Shown: positions 7,136-15,869, numbered from the stretch's first letter. The stretch: 21,207 bases of DNA from Treponema sp. (GCA_012513125.1 JAAZCS010000104.1:1-21207), one strand, 5' to 3'. Program-made: numbers and translations. Notes: generated by a model from the letters alone, not told the origin.

Positions 7136-7855
7136 GTGTCCGAATTATACGTTTTGGGAACTCCAATTGGAAATCTGGGAGACATCACATTAAGAGCTTT
7201 AGAAACCCTTAAAAATGTCGATTTTATTGCATGTGAAGATACTCGCCATACATTGCAACTGTTAAATCACTTTGAAATAAAAAAACCTTTAATTTCTTGC
7301 AGAGCTCAAAATGAAAAGTTTGCAGGTGAAAAAATTGTGAAACTTCTTGATGAAGGTCATTCTGTTGCATATGCAAGCGATGCGGGAACTCCAGGAATTA
7401 GTGATCCTGGTGCCGTATTGGTTGATATCGTAAGAGAAAAAAATCACAAGGTTATACCAATTCCAGGTCCATCTGCATTTGCCACTTTAACAAGCGTTGT
7501 CGGAAGTGGAGGAAAAACCTTAATATTTGAAGGTTTTTTATCACCAAAAGCTGGAAAAAGAAAAAGCAGAGTTAAAGAACTTTTAGCAACAGGAGATGCC
7601 TTCGTTATTTACGAATCTCCGTTCAGAATTACTAAACTTTTAGCTGATATTTCCGATATTGAAAGTGAAAGGAAAGTTGTAGTTGGTAGAGAACTTACAA
7701 AACTACACGAAGAAATAATTAGTGGCACTGCTAAAGAAATATTTAATGATTTTTCTAGTAGACAATCAATAAAAGGTGAATTTGCTGTATTTATTTCTGG
7801 AATAAAAAGAATTAAGATTTCTGAAGAAATAACCGATAATAATTTAGAGGGGTAG
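7136..7855 (+). CDS. rsmI: 16S rRNA (cytidine1402-2'-O)-methyltransferase RsmI
   Basis: A protein of 239 residues from the GTG at 7136. The family begins right at this point (VSELYVLGTPIGNLGDITLRALETL), so the 78 extra upstream codons of the open frame, which cross the palindrome, are not part of the protein. The tetrapyrrole-methylase fold is seen in order: GTPIGNLGDIT, FIACEDTRHT, SDAGTPGISDPG (the SAM-binding loop region) and PIPGPSAFATL. It uses SAM to 2'-O-methylate C1402 in the decoding centre of 16S rRNA. It heads an operon with flgM, whose start is 6 nt past the rsmI stop. Its sigma70-like promoter ends 6 nt before the GTG, which implies translation without a leader. Confidence 0.95.
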   Translation: MSELYVLGTPIGNLGDITLRALETLKNVDFIACEDTRHTLQLLNHFEIKKPLISCRAQNEKFAGEKIVKLLDEGHSVAYASDAGTPGISDPGAVLVDIVREKNHKVIPIPGPSAFATLTSVVGSGGKTLIFEGFLSPKAGKRKSRVKELLATGDAFVIYESPFRITKLLADISDIESERKVVVGRELTKLHEEIISGTAKEIFNDFSSRQSIKGEFAVFISGIKRIKISEEITDNNLEG

Positions 7856-7861
7856 GATATT

Positions 7862-8149
7862 ATGATGATAGACAAAATTGGTGGTGTGAATCCACTAAAC
7901 AAATTACAAAACCTCCGCAAGAATGAGAATACTAATAGAGTAAGCAATGATTCTGACTCTATTCATGTATCAGACGAAGCTATTGAAAAGGCTGAAGCTT
8001 ATTATTTACAAAAAATTGCTGACGAAACTCCAGATGTAAGAGCTGATCGTGTTGCAGAAGTAAAAGCTAAAATCAAAGATCCGTCATATTTGAGTGATGC
8101 TGTTATTCAATCAACAGCAGAAAAAATTATGACAAGTTTTGGTTTGTAA
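7862..8149 (+). CDS. flgM: Anti-sigma-28 factor FlgM
   Basis: A 95-residue protein of the usual FlgM size. The start has a choice of two adjacent ATGs (7862 and 7865) behind a purine-rich AGAGGGGTAGGA ribosome binding site. The first 45 residues are polar and probably disordered. The C-terminal half carries the sigma-28-binding FlgM signature: VRADRVAEVKAKIKDPSYLSD then IQSTAEKIM. FlgM holds the flagellar sigma factor FliA (WhiG family) inactive until it is exported through the flagellar hook-basal body, so the source organism is flagellated. It is the last gene of the rsmI transcript, ended by the terminator at 8183-8215. No promoter is visible directly upstream within rsmI. Confidence 0.9.
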   Translation: MMIDKIGGVNPLNKLQNLRKNENTNRVSNDSDSIHVSDEAIEKAEAYYLQKIADETPDVRADRVAEVKAKIKDPSYLSDAVIQSTAEKIMTSFGL

Positions 8150-8182
8150 GGTACTTTACACTTAGTAATGTTTATTTCTCAT

Positions 8183-8215
8183 AAAGACGGAATGTAGAAT
8201 TTCCGTCTTTTTTTT
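8183..8215 (+). terminator. Intrinsic terminator after flgM
   Basis: A perfect 10-bp stem (8183-8192 with 8201-8210, core GACGGAA/TTCCGTC), an 8-nt loop, and a run of eight T from 8208 to 8215. It ends the rsmI-flgM transcript and separates it from the gene at 8234. Confidence 0.93.
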
Positions 8216-8233
8216 AAATTATAGGAAAATTAA

Positions 8234-9382
8234 ATGTCTGATTTTATTTTTAAAATTTCACCAAACGTAGTATTAGGTTCTTATTCGATTAATAGACTAG
8301 GTCAATACCTTCTTGAATGGGGAACTAGATTTATGATAATCATGGATCCTATTTTAAATGAAGTTAATCTTTCTGATAAGATTACAAAAACTTTAGATGA
8401 TAGAAAGATTGGCTATTTTATATTTAACGAGATTACTGATGGTTCCAACACAAAAAACATACAAAGAGCACTTTCGCTTGCAAAAGAAGGACATATACAA
8501 GGAATAATTGGAATCGGCGGAACAAAAGCTATGAATATATCGAGAACAGTTTCTGCTTTGTACAATGAAGTTCACGATTTATATACATTTGTCGACGGAG
8601 CAACGCCTATTACAAATCCACTTCCTTGTATTTGTATTCCTACTACTTATAGAACACCTTATATTTTTACAACAGAGATTCCTGTAATAGATTCAAGAAG
8701 TACAGAAATTAAACTTCTAAAAATCCAGAATAGCGTTTGTAAACTATTACTTATTGATACAAATATGATGGTTACTTTAACTGAAAATCAAAAAGCCACT
8801 CTTTCTATTGAAATTCTATGTATGGCAATAGAAGCGTATATTTCACAAAAAGCTAATTTCTTCAGTGATATGTTCGTTGAAAAAGGATTGGAATTATTGT
8901 CGTTTGCCATGAATGGTGCTACTTCATTAGATATAACGACTCCCGAAGAAGAATTACTATCTCAGGCTGGCTGCTTAATATCTTTAGCTGCATCATGTAG
9001 TTCTCTTGGATTATCATCATTATTGGCTTTATCAATTAATTCAAAATATAGACTTAATAAATCTTTAGTTACAGCAATACTTTTACCTTACGCAATGGAA
9101 GATGTAGCAAAATATAAAAGTGCAAAACTTGAGAAATTAGCACATACAATGAAAATTATCCCAGACAATGTTGAACACGAAGAAGCAATCACTTCTTTTA
9201 TTGAATATGTTAGACAATATATGGCAAAGGCAAACCTTCCTACAAGATTAAAAGATTTGCAGCTAACAATAGAACAGTTATCTTTATGTGTAGAAAATAT
9301 CAGCAAAATAGACATTTTTAGCAAACTGCCAAGAAGTATGTCTACTGATGATTTATTTGATTTCATTAAATTGGCGTACTAA
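8234..9382 (+). CDS. Iron-containing alcohol dehydrogenase fold protein lacking its metal site (putative pseudoenzyme)
   Basis: A 382-residue protein, the normal length for group III Fe-ADHs, with AGGA 8 nt before the ATG. The fold is recognisable: a GIGGTKAM loop in place of GGGSxxD, CIPTTYRTPYIFT in place of IPTTAGTGSEvT, then LCMAIEAYIS and AILLPYAME. Aligned by eye with FucO-type enzymes, every metal ligand is changed. The Asp of GxDALxH is E193, its His is M197, the next His is S262 and the last His is K276; the Asp of GGGSxxD is also lost. Canonical Fe2+/NADH alcohol dehydrogenase activity is therefore unlikely. The gene is followed 2 nt later by a SpoU-type methyltransferase, suggesting translational coupling. 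A structural or regulatory role is possible, but nothing in the sequence names it. Confidence 0.8.
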   Translation: MSDFIFKISPNVVLGSYSINRLGQYLLEWGTRFMIIMDPILNEVNLSDKITKTLDDRKIGYFIFNEITDGSNTKNIQRALSLAKEGHIQGIIGIGGTKAMNISRTVSALYNEVHDLYTFVDGATPITNPLPCICIPTTYRTPYIFTTEIPVIDSRSTEIKLLKIQNSVCKLLLIDTNMMVTLTENQKATLSIEILCMAIEAYISQKANFFSDMFVEKGLELLSFAMNGATSLDITTPEEELLSQAGCLISLAASCSSLGLSSLLALSINSKYRLNKSLVTAILLPYAMEDVAKYKSAKLEKLAHTMKIIPDNVEHEEAITSFIEYVRQYMAKANLPTRLKDLQLTIEQLSLCVENISKIDIFSKLPRSMSTDDLFDFIKLAY

Positions 9383-9384
9383 CA

Positions 9385-10206
9385 GTGATTGAACCTAGTA
9401 AATTATTTCAACTTGAAAGTGGCCAAAAAAGACGAAAACTTGCATTAACTTATGGAGCCCTAGAAAGAGACATTAACGGAATTGCAGAAAAAGGCACTGA
9501 ATATTCATTTACAGAAATGCCACGTTCTGAATATATTAAAAAAATTACTCTAATTCTTTTAAAAGATCCTAAATTAACTGATGAAGCAAAAAAAGAACTA
9601 TCATCTCTTTTAGAACAAACACCAATTAATGAATTAAAAGTTTGTAATTGTGCAAGAAATCATTTGCTTTCAATAATCGGGACATTTCCTGCAGAATGGG
9701 ATTTAATAATTGCACCTCACAATCAAAATACTCAAATTGATGGAACTATAAAACAAAGAGAATTTTATAAAGGAATAACAGTTTACGCTGAAGACATCCG
9801 CTCTCCATTCAACATTGGTTCAATCTTTAGAACAGCTGAAGCTATGGGTGCCGAAAATGTATTGATTTCACCTTTCTGCATTGATCCAACACAACCAAGA
9901 GCTATTCGTAGCGGAATGGGCTGTATAGAAACTCTTTCATGGGAAAGAAAACCACTAAGCGAACTTCCTAAAGATATACCAATATTCGCACTAGAAACAG
10001 GCGGAGAAAATATAGAAACTTTTAAATTTCCAAAAGAGGGAATCTGTATAATTGGCTCTGAAGAATTAGGCGTAAGCCCTGAAGCTCTTAAGTGTGCTAC
10101 TTATGGTAGAGTTTCAATTCCTATGAAAGGATTAAAAGCTTCTCTTAATGTTGGTGTTGCATTTGGAATTTTAATGCAAAAATGGGTTGAATATATCAAT
10201 AAATAA
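9385..10206 (+). CDS. SpoU/TrmH family RNA 2'-O-methyltransferase
   Basis: A 273-residue protein from the GTG at 9385, only 2 nt after the preceding stop and without its own ribosome binding site, so it is probably translated by coupling. The C-terminal 145 residues are a SPOUT methyltransferase with all three SpoU motifs: NIGSIFRTAEAMGA (about 143-156) with its Arg, IIGSEELGVS (222-231), and SIPMKGLKASLNVGVAFGI (244-262), the knot that binds SAM. The N-terminal 110 residues are helical, carry no recognisable domain and probably bind RNA. The family 2'-O-methylates tRNA or rRNA; the exact target is not readable from the sequence. It ends convergently with the next gene, 1 nt apart. Confidence 0.93.
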   Translation: MIEPSKLFQLESGQKRRKLALTYGALERDINGIAEKGTEYSFTEMPRSEYIKKITLILLKDPKLTDEAKKELSSLLEQTPINELKVCNCARNHLLSIIGTFPAEWDLIIAPHNQNTQIDGTIKQREFYKGITVYAEDIRSPFNIGSIFRTAEAMGAENVLISPFCIDPTQPRAIRSGMGCIETLSWERKPLSELPKDIPIFALETGGENIETFKFPKEGICIIGSEELGVSPEALKCATYGRVSIPMKGLKASLNVGVAFGILMQKWVEYINK

Positions 10207-10207
10207 A

Positions 10208-11677
10208 CTAGTTTTTCTTGCACTCTTCAATTATTGATTTGAATTCTGCCTCAGATTTTATGTCAAATATTGATAGCAACTTAGAGTTTATTTGATAAAA
10301 TGCAACCATTCCTTTATCAAAATAATCCATTATATCGGCAACATAAATAATATTTGAAACAGTTTGATATTTATCTGATATTTTTTCTGGTGTATGGTGA
10401 TTATTTATAACTTCTTGAACAACTTCAGGAAGATTCCATTTCTTTGCAACAGTATTACCAAAATTGCAATGATAACCATCATTAAAAAACTCATCTAAAA
10501 TATAATCATCTATTTTATTTTCTTTACACTTATTTCTAAAATCAGCCTTTTCGTCATCCGAAATTGAAGATACTAATATTCTTCCTAAATCATGAAGTAA
10601 AGCACAAATATAAATTTCTTCCGCAGTGATTTCATCTTTCTTTTCTAAAATGGAAAATAATTTAAGTGCGTATTTAGCTGTATTAAGTGAATGATTTTTA
10701 ATATTCGAAATATTTTCATTATCACTAAATATTACTATATCAGGATTATTTTTAGCGAATATCTCTTTTAAAGAATTGCCTTGCAATATTTTTATTGCCT
10801 CATCGACAGAAACACAATCCTTTTTCACTTTATTTGCTTCTTTTAATAGGAGACATGTCAAATTCAAATCATTTTTAATTAATTGTATTACTTCTGTATT
10901 TGATGAATCATCTTTGGCAATTATTTCATTAATCTTATTTAAATTTTCTTCTGTTACAGGAATTCTATTACAAACATTTGCAAATTCATTAGAAACAAAT
11001 TCCATTTCTTTACAATGCTGATAACTAACAGGAAGAATAATTCTTGTTATTGTTTCATTATCATTTGTATAAACATTATAATTATCTTTTGTCATTCCAG
11101 CTTTTTGCAACATTAAGATAACAATAATTATTCCAAGTCCAGCCCCTTCAGACTGATCTATTACCTTTGTCAGAACTTCTTGTACATTATCATATTTTTT
11201 TACACTATTTATTTTATCTTGAATTTTTGCATTTTCGAATGTGGTAAGCCTAGCATTATTCCGAACTTCAACTAAAATATCTTTTTCCGTTTTTTGAAGA
11301 AGAACTTTAATATAATATCCTTCTTTTTTTTGTTCTTCTAAATAATATTCAATGTTGCTCAAAGTGTCAGTTTTGAACGTTTCCATGCCTTTATCATATT
11401 CATTTTGATTATTTATATCTAATTTCTTTTCATGAAAATAAACTCTTTTTGTATTTGCTTTCTTTGCATTAGTAAGAAGCTCGCCCAAACAAAATTTAAT
11501 GTATTCCAAAATATAATCAAGATGACTTTCTTTTAAGTAACAAGTTACAACATCATTTATATATCGTTCCATATTTCTTGGCAAAGTATATGTTGTTATT
11601 TCAATAGGCAAATTTAATTTAAGTGCAGTTTTTACCTTGTTTTCATCAATTACATTAATCAACTCTTCACTTTTCAT
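10208..11677 (-). CDS. Two-domain signalling protein: HATPase-like N-terminus fused to HDOD/HD domain
   Basis: A 489-residue soluble protein. The N-terminal 220 residues look like a GHKL/histidine-kinase ATPase: an N box FCLGELLTNAKKA (63-75, E66 and N70), then VEVRNNARL (137-144) and a G box EGAGLGIIIV (177-186). No phosphoacceptor histidine domain precedes it. Residues 230-489 form an HDOD/HD domain: HSLNTAKYALKLF, CALLHDLGR (H362-D363), then the WNLPEVVQEVINNHH run (414-428). HDOD and HD domains occur in bacterial signalling proteins. Whether the HD pair still forms a metal phosphohydrolase site is uncertain. It is divergent from the DAGK-domain gene with 92 nt between them, and no ribosome binding site is visible. 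Confidence 0.8.
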   Translation of the reverse strand: MKSEELINVIDENKVKTALKLNLPIEITTYTLPRNMERYINDVVTCYLKESHLDYILEYIKFCLGELLTNAKKANTKRVYFHEKKLDINNQNEYDKGMETFKTDTLSNIEYYLEEQKKEGYYIKVLLQKTEKDILVEVRNNARLTTFENAKIQDKINSVKKYDNVQEVLTKVIDQSEGAGLGIIIVILMLQKAGMTKDNYNVYTNDNETITRIILPVSYQHCKEMEFVSNEFANVCNRIPVTEENLNKINEIIAKDDSSNTEVIQLIKNDLNLTCLLLKEANKVKKDCVSVDEAIKILQGNSLKEIFAKNNPDIVIFSDNENISNIKNHSLNTAKYALKLFSILEKKDEITAEEIYICALLHDLGRILVSSISDDEKADFRNKCKENKIDDYILDEFFNDGYHCNFGNTVAKKWNLPEVVQEVINNHHTPEKISDKYQTVSNIIYVADIMDYFDKGMVAFYQINSKLLSIFDIKSEAEFKSIIEECKKN

Positions 11678-11687
11678 AATATAAGTT

Positions 11688-11716
11688 AGTCTATAATAAA
11701 ACTTAGAAATTGTAAA
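11688..11716 (-). promoter_or_regulatory. Candidate promoter of the HATPase-HDOD gene
   Basis: The minus strand has TTTACA (11716-11711), a 17-nt spacer and TAGACT (11693-11688), four of six matches to the -10 consensus. The ATG is 10 nt further on, and no Shine-Dalgarno is present. TATTAT at 11698-11693 is an alternative -10 box but lacks a matching -35. Confidence 0.4.
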
Positions 11717-11734
11717 ACATTTTTCTTTTTTTTA

Positions 11735-11763
11735 TTGACAGTAAAACCTGTAGAAAGTATCCT
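11735..11763 (+). promoter_or_regulatory. Promoter of the DAGK-domain gene, start-codon-proximal
   Basis: A perfect TTGACA (11735-11740), a 17-nt spacer and TATCCT (11758-11763). Six nt later comes the ATG at 11770, exactly the expected transcription start, and no ribosome binding site precedes it. The gene behind it is interrupted, but the promoter looks intact. Confidence 0.68.
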
Positions 11764-11769
11764 TTTAAA

Positions 11770-12963
11770 ATGAGTAATTTATTATCACCACAACTTGTCG
11801 CGGATTGTATCTCTGAATTAGTTTCAAGAAATTCACTTTGGGCAAATAAAAATGTGTTCATTTATGTTATTGCAAATGAAAAAGCAGGTTGTTTCACAAG
11901 AAAGAGCAGACTTGTCAAATATGGGAAATTATTCTCAGACGCACTAAATGAAATTAAAACAACGCCATCAATCACAAATAAAACAGAAACAAAATTATTT
12001 TATACATAATATCCTAATCATGCTTATGAACTTGCAAATGCAATTGTAACAGAAATAATAGCTACATATAAAGAAAATGATGAAAATATAATTGTTACAG
12101 CAGGCGGAGATGGAACAAGTCTTGAAGTTCAAAACTCTTTATTAAAAACAGCGTTTTCGTCAGCACAAAAAGCTGAAGTAATTAAAAACAAAATTACCAT
12201 TATTCGATTACCACTTGGCACAGGAAATGACGGAACTGATGGACATACAATCGATGAAACATTCTCTCTTTTAAAAGATAAAATACATTTTTCCAATTCA
12301 AGAGCAATTAAAGTGCATTATGAGGGCAAACCAACAAATGAAAATATTGCTGCCTCAAAAAAAGATCCTTCAAAATATTCCGACTCAATGGCTCCTTCTC
12401 CTTGGTATTCTTTCAATATTGCAAGTATTGGAATTGATGCTTTTGTCGTCTATATGACAAACAAATTCAAAAAGATTATTCCATATGATTTTTACAAAAT
12501 GGCAGTTCCATTAAGTGGATTAATTTATGATTTCAACTTCCCCGCAGGGATGGCAAAAATTCAGTTATTTGACGAAAATGATAATCTCACAAAAGAGTTT
12601 AATCTTTCTTTTGAATTACTAGCTTTTGGTATTTCTGGACACAGAATGTATGGTGGAGGTCACCACATCTTGCCAACAGAAGACAATGTTTGCATTACAC
12701 GTAAAGTTAATTTATTAGAATTATTATATTACAATCCAAAATTTATTGATGGTTCGTTTAAAGATACAAAAATCTCAAATCTAAATTCTGCAAATAAAGT
12801 AAAAATTTTCTATGACAAACCTATTTTAATTCAAACAGATGGAGAACCAAATTTGTTATGCAAGGAACATTTTCCATTAATTATTGAAAAAACAGCTCCT
12901 TACATTAGAATAATTGAATCAGATTCTCTTTCTTATGATAGAGGTTCTGTAATTTCAAAATAA
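11770..12963 (+). pseudogene. Diacylglycerol kinase catalytic-domain gene interrupted by an in-frame TAA
   Basis: One continuous reading frame of 398 codons contains a single TAA at 12007-12009, after ...TKLFYT and before YPNHAYELA. The frame is otherwise open and coherent on both sides. The N-terminal segment has VIANEKAGCFT (the family IaNPkAG motif). Downstream lie IVTAGGDGTSLE (the GGDGT nucleotide-binding loop) and RLPLGTGNDGTDG, then a beta-rich C-terminal lobe (FNIASIGIDAFV, FGISGHRMYGGGHHILP, ILIQTDGEPNL). An intact copy would phosphorylate a lipid such as diacylglycerol. The stop removes the catalytic loop from the 79-residue 5' product, so the gene is probably inactive unless a suppressor or sequencing error is involved. 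A single C to T change (CAA to TAA) would explain it. The gene is convergent with trkH, the stops being adjacent. Confidence 0.8.
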
Positions 12964-14406
12964 TTATTTTTTCCAATATGCTGGCATAAAGAAGATTAGA
13001 ATTGTATAAATCTCTAGTCTTCCAACCAGCATTGTGAATGAAAACCACCATTTTACAAAAACAGGAATTTCACTATAATTCAACGCTGGTCCTACTTTGC
13101 CAAATCCAGGTCCAATATTTCCAATCATTGAAAGAGAGCCTGTCAATGAAGTCCATACATCTAAATTCCCCAAACAACCAATAAAAGTTGATAGTAGCGC
13201 TACACCTAAGTATAACATTATAAAACAAGCGACATTAAAAACTACTTTCTTACTGCCAACTGTATTATTCATTCTTATACTAAAAACACCATGTGGATGA
13301 AGCATTTTCTTTGTTTCATTATTCACTTGTTTGCCGAGAACGACCCATCTAACTACTTTTATTCCACCCTCTGTTGAACCAGAACATCCACCAATAAAAT
13401 ACAAAAGAAATAAAAGAGATTGAGCACTAAATGGCCATTTTAAGAAATCTGCTGTTGAAAATCCCGTTGTTGTTAGAATTGACACTACTTGAAATGATGA
13501 ATATCTCAAAGATTGCACAAAACTTCCATAAGTTTTAGTACAACATAAAGTTACCGCCATAATAGTTGCCAGAGTTATAACAATATACGCTTTTAATTCA
13601 GAATTATTTTTTACATCAGTATATTTTCTTATAAAAAGATAAAAGAACAAGCTAAAATTTATTCCCGCTAGGAACATAAATATTGTACAAATAATCTCTA
13701 TTGGAACAGAATTGAACGCACCAACACTTGCATTTCTTGTTGAGAACCCACCAGTTCCAAGAGTTGCAAAAGCATGTGCCAACGCCTCTGTAAAATTCAT
13801 TCCGGCAAACATTAACAAAATTGTTTGTAAAGCTGTCAAAGAAGCATAAATAATCCATAGAACTTTTGCTGTTGTAGTTATTCTTGCAGTCACTTTTCCT
13901 TTTTCAGGTCCTGTAGTTTCTGCCTTAATCAACTGAAATCCACCTACTCCCAACAAAGGTAAAATTGCAACAGTTAAAGTAACAATTCCCATTCCTCCAA
14001 GCCAATGCATTTCACAACGCCATATGTTAATTGACCACGGCAAGGCTTCAATATCTGTACAAACAGTTGCTCCTGTAGTCGTAAAACCGCTAACACTTTC
14101 AAAAACAGCGTCTGTAAAACTCATAAAAGCGTTACTAAAATATAATGGAATTGCCCCAAGTAAACATGTCATAATCCAAGCTAGTGCCACAACAACATAA
14201 GTCTGCTTTATGCTAAGTGTTATTTTCTTTTTTATAAACGGAAGATTTATCATCAAAGCTAAAACTATACAAATAATCATCGGTATCAAAAAAGACATCA
14301 ATGTTTGCTGTTCGTTATAATATAATGAAAATCCGATTGGAATTATAAATGTTGTACCGATTATTCCCAATAAGATAGAAATAATACGTACTAATGTTAA
14401 TATCAT
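12964..14406 (-). CDS. trkH: Trk-type potassium uptake membrane subunit TrkH
   Basis: A polytopic protein of 480 residues from the ATG at 14406. GGAGGA lies 5 nt upstream; a TTG one codon earlier is less likely. The four pore loops with the potassium-filter glycine are all visible: SGFTTTGATV, ATLGTGGFST, LTTTGFSTAD and MIGNIGPGFG. The LYFIGGCSGSTEGGIKVVR segment after the third loop and WLGGMGI after the first are also typical. It forms the transmembrane K+ channel-like subunit, gated by the RCK protein TrkA, which is encoded just upstream with an 11-14 nt gap. Together they should form a complete Trk system. Length and motifs are normal. Confidence 0.96.
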   Translation of the reverse strand: MILTLVRIISILLGIIGTTFIIPIGFSLYYNEQQTLMSFLIPMIICIVLALMINLPFIKKKITLSIKQTYVVVALAWIMTCLLGAIPLYFSNAFMSFTDAVFESVSGFTTTGATVCTDIEALPWSINIWRCEMHWLGGMGIVTLTVAILPLLGVGGFQLIKAETTGPEKGKVTARITTTAKVLWIIYASLTALQTILLMFAGMNFTEALAHAFATLGTGGFSTRNASVGAFNSVPIEIICTIFMFLAGINFSLFFYLFIRKYTDVKNNSELKAYIVITLATIMAVTLCCTKTYGSFVQSLRYSSFQVVSILTTTGFSTADFLKWPFSAQSLLFLLYFIGGCSGSTEGGIKVVRWVVLGKQVNNETKKMLHPHGVFSIRMNNTVGSKKVVFNVACFIMLYLGVALLSTFIGCLGNLDVWTSLTGSLSMIGNIGPGFGKVGPALNYSEIPVFVKWWFSFTMLVGRLEIYTILIFFMPAYWKK

Positions 14407-14420
14407 CAAATTCCTCCAAA

Positions 14421-15863
14421 CTAGTTGCTACCACTAAAATGCGATAAAACTTTTTTGCTTTCACTTGATTGTGAAATTAACACGATATGATCGCCCGAAT
14501 ACAATTGAGTAGTTCCCGTTGCAATTTCAAATTGAGCAGCATCACTAGATTTTTTTAAAAGAACTAAAGATTCTCCTAGATTTGGAATTTCTCTTAATTG
14601 TTTTCCTGAAACTTTTGATTTCGGATCAACAACGCATTCTACAATTTCCAAATCTCCATTTGTAACCGTATGAATTTCTTTTACTGACTTTCCACGCAAA
14701 TGACTCATAATAGAATCTACAACACAATCACGCAATGGAATCGACACATCAATGCCGAGTTTTTGTGCAATCGAACTAAATGCAGAACTTGTAACAAGAC
14801 TTATTGTTTGTTTTACACCTAAAGACTCCAAATATGCTGCTAAAACCATATTCAATTCATGATTATGAGTAATACAAACAGCCAAATCAAATGAATCTAT
14901 TCCTTCTTCCCTCAAAAAACTTTCATCCGAAGCATCAGCTCTAAATACTTTTGTATCCGGGAATTTTTCACTGGCACTTTTTGCAAGAGCCTCATCACTA
15001 TCGATAATAACAATATCTTGTGATTTTTTATTTGATATATCACTTAAAAAGTTTCTGAATGTAATCTTTTTTTGGGGTTTTATAATCTTTTCCGCTACAA
15101 TTGAGCCAATACGACCAGCTCCAATTAACGCAATTTTTCTTAAAACTTTTTGTTCAGAGCCACATAACTCAAGCATTTTTTGAATATCTTTCTTAGAAAT
15201 AAGAACACCCAAAATGATTTCAGCAGAAAGAACAGTATTTCCCGACGGTAATGAAGATTTGCCATCTTTTTCTACATATGCAACAAGAAAATGAATATTA
15301 GTTAGATTTCTTGAATTGCGTAATGAACAACCATCTATCGAAGATCCTTTTTCTACTTTAATTCTAGCTATTTCTAAATCAGAATTATCAAAAGTTAGGA
15401 CACTTCCAACAGCACCATTTTCAATAGATTGAACAATTGCATCTGCAGCCTCAATATCTGGATGAATCATATAATCAATTCCGTATAAAGGCCTGTGTTT
15501 ACCACTGAAATCGCTTGAATGTTTTAATTCAGCAGCGGTGGTATTTACATAATATGCATAATTTCTTACACGAGCTATTTTTAACACATTAGGGTACACA
15601 GTATCAACTAATGAGCATGTAATCATGTTTACTTCATCAGAAGAAGTTACACAAACAATCGCATCAGCTTTTGCTATTCCAACTTCCTCTAATGTTTCAA
15701 GATTATTGCCATCTGCACATATAACAGTACAATCAAGTTGATTTACTACATGTCTAACGTTTTCTTCTTCGTTATCAATGAGCGAAACTTGATTTTTTTC
15801 ATTAATCAAGTTTCTTGCAAGTTGAATTCCTGTAAACCCTGCTCCTACAATTACAATTCTCAT
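14421..15863 (-). CDS. trkA: Trk system NAD-binding peripheral subunit TrkA
   Basis: A protein of 480 residues. The start is placed at the ATG at 15863 because the RCK Rossmann motif begins immediately (MRIVIVGAGFTGIQLARNL); the five extra upstream codons would cover the -10 box. The order is RCK_N (1-125, VIVGAGFTG), TrkA_C (about 135-220), a second RCK_N (IALIGAGRIGSIVA, near 255) and a second TrkA_C (ending near 475). This duplicated architecture and length are typical of TrkA. It binds nucleotide on the cytoplasmic face and gates TrkH, encoded next in the same operon. The -10 box TATAAT ends 6 nt before the ATG and there is no Shine-Dalgarno, so the mRNA is predicted to be leaderless, whereas trkH has a strong ribosome binding site. 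Confidence 0.95.
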   Translation of the reverse strand: MRIVIVGAGFTGIQLARNLINEKNQVSLIDNEEENVRHVVNQLDCTVICADGNNLETLEEVGIAKADAIVCVTSSDEVNMITCSLVDTVYPNVLKIARVRNYAYYVNTTAAELKHSSDFSGKHRPLYGIDYMIHPDIEAADAIVQSIENGAVGSVLTFDNSDLEIARIKVEKGSSIDGCSLRNSRNLTNIHFLVAYVEKDGKSSLPSGNTVLSAEIILGVLISKKDIQKMLELCGSEQKVLRKIALIGAGRIGSIVAEKIIKPQKKITFRNFLSDISNKKSQDIVIIDSDEALAKSASEKFPDTKVFRADASDESFLREEGIDSFDLAVCITHNHELNMVLAAYLESLGVKQTISLVTSSAFSSIAQKLGIDVSIPLRDCVVDSIMSHLRGKSVKEIHTVTNGDLEIVECVVDPKSKVSGKQLREIPNLGESLVLLKKSSDAAQFEIATGTTQLYSGDHIVLISQSSESKKVLSHFSGSN

Positions 15864-15869
15864 AAAAAA

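Noticed and set aside
7609..7947. Minus-strand open frame of 112 codons across the rsmI-flgM junction
   Set aside because: Antisense to two well-supported genes with no start signal or domain.
12007..12009. TAA read as glutamine under an alternative genetic code
   Set aside because: TAA is used as the normal stop of many genes here (for example rsmI, flgM, trkH), so genome-wide recoding is excluded.
13652..13858. Cysteine- and tryptophan-rich 68-codon frame within trkH
   Set aside because: An out-of-frame reading of trkH on the same strand; the composition is an artefact of the frame shift.
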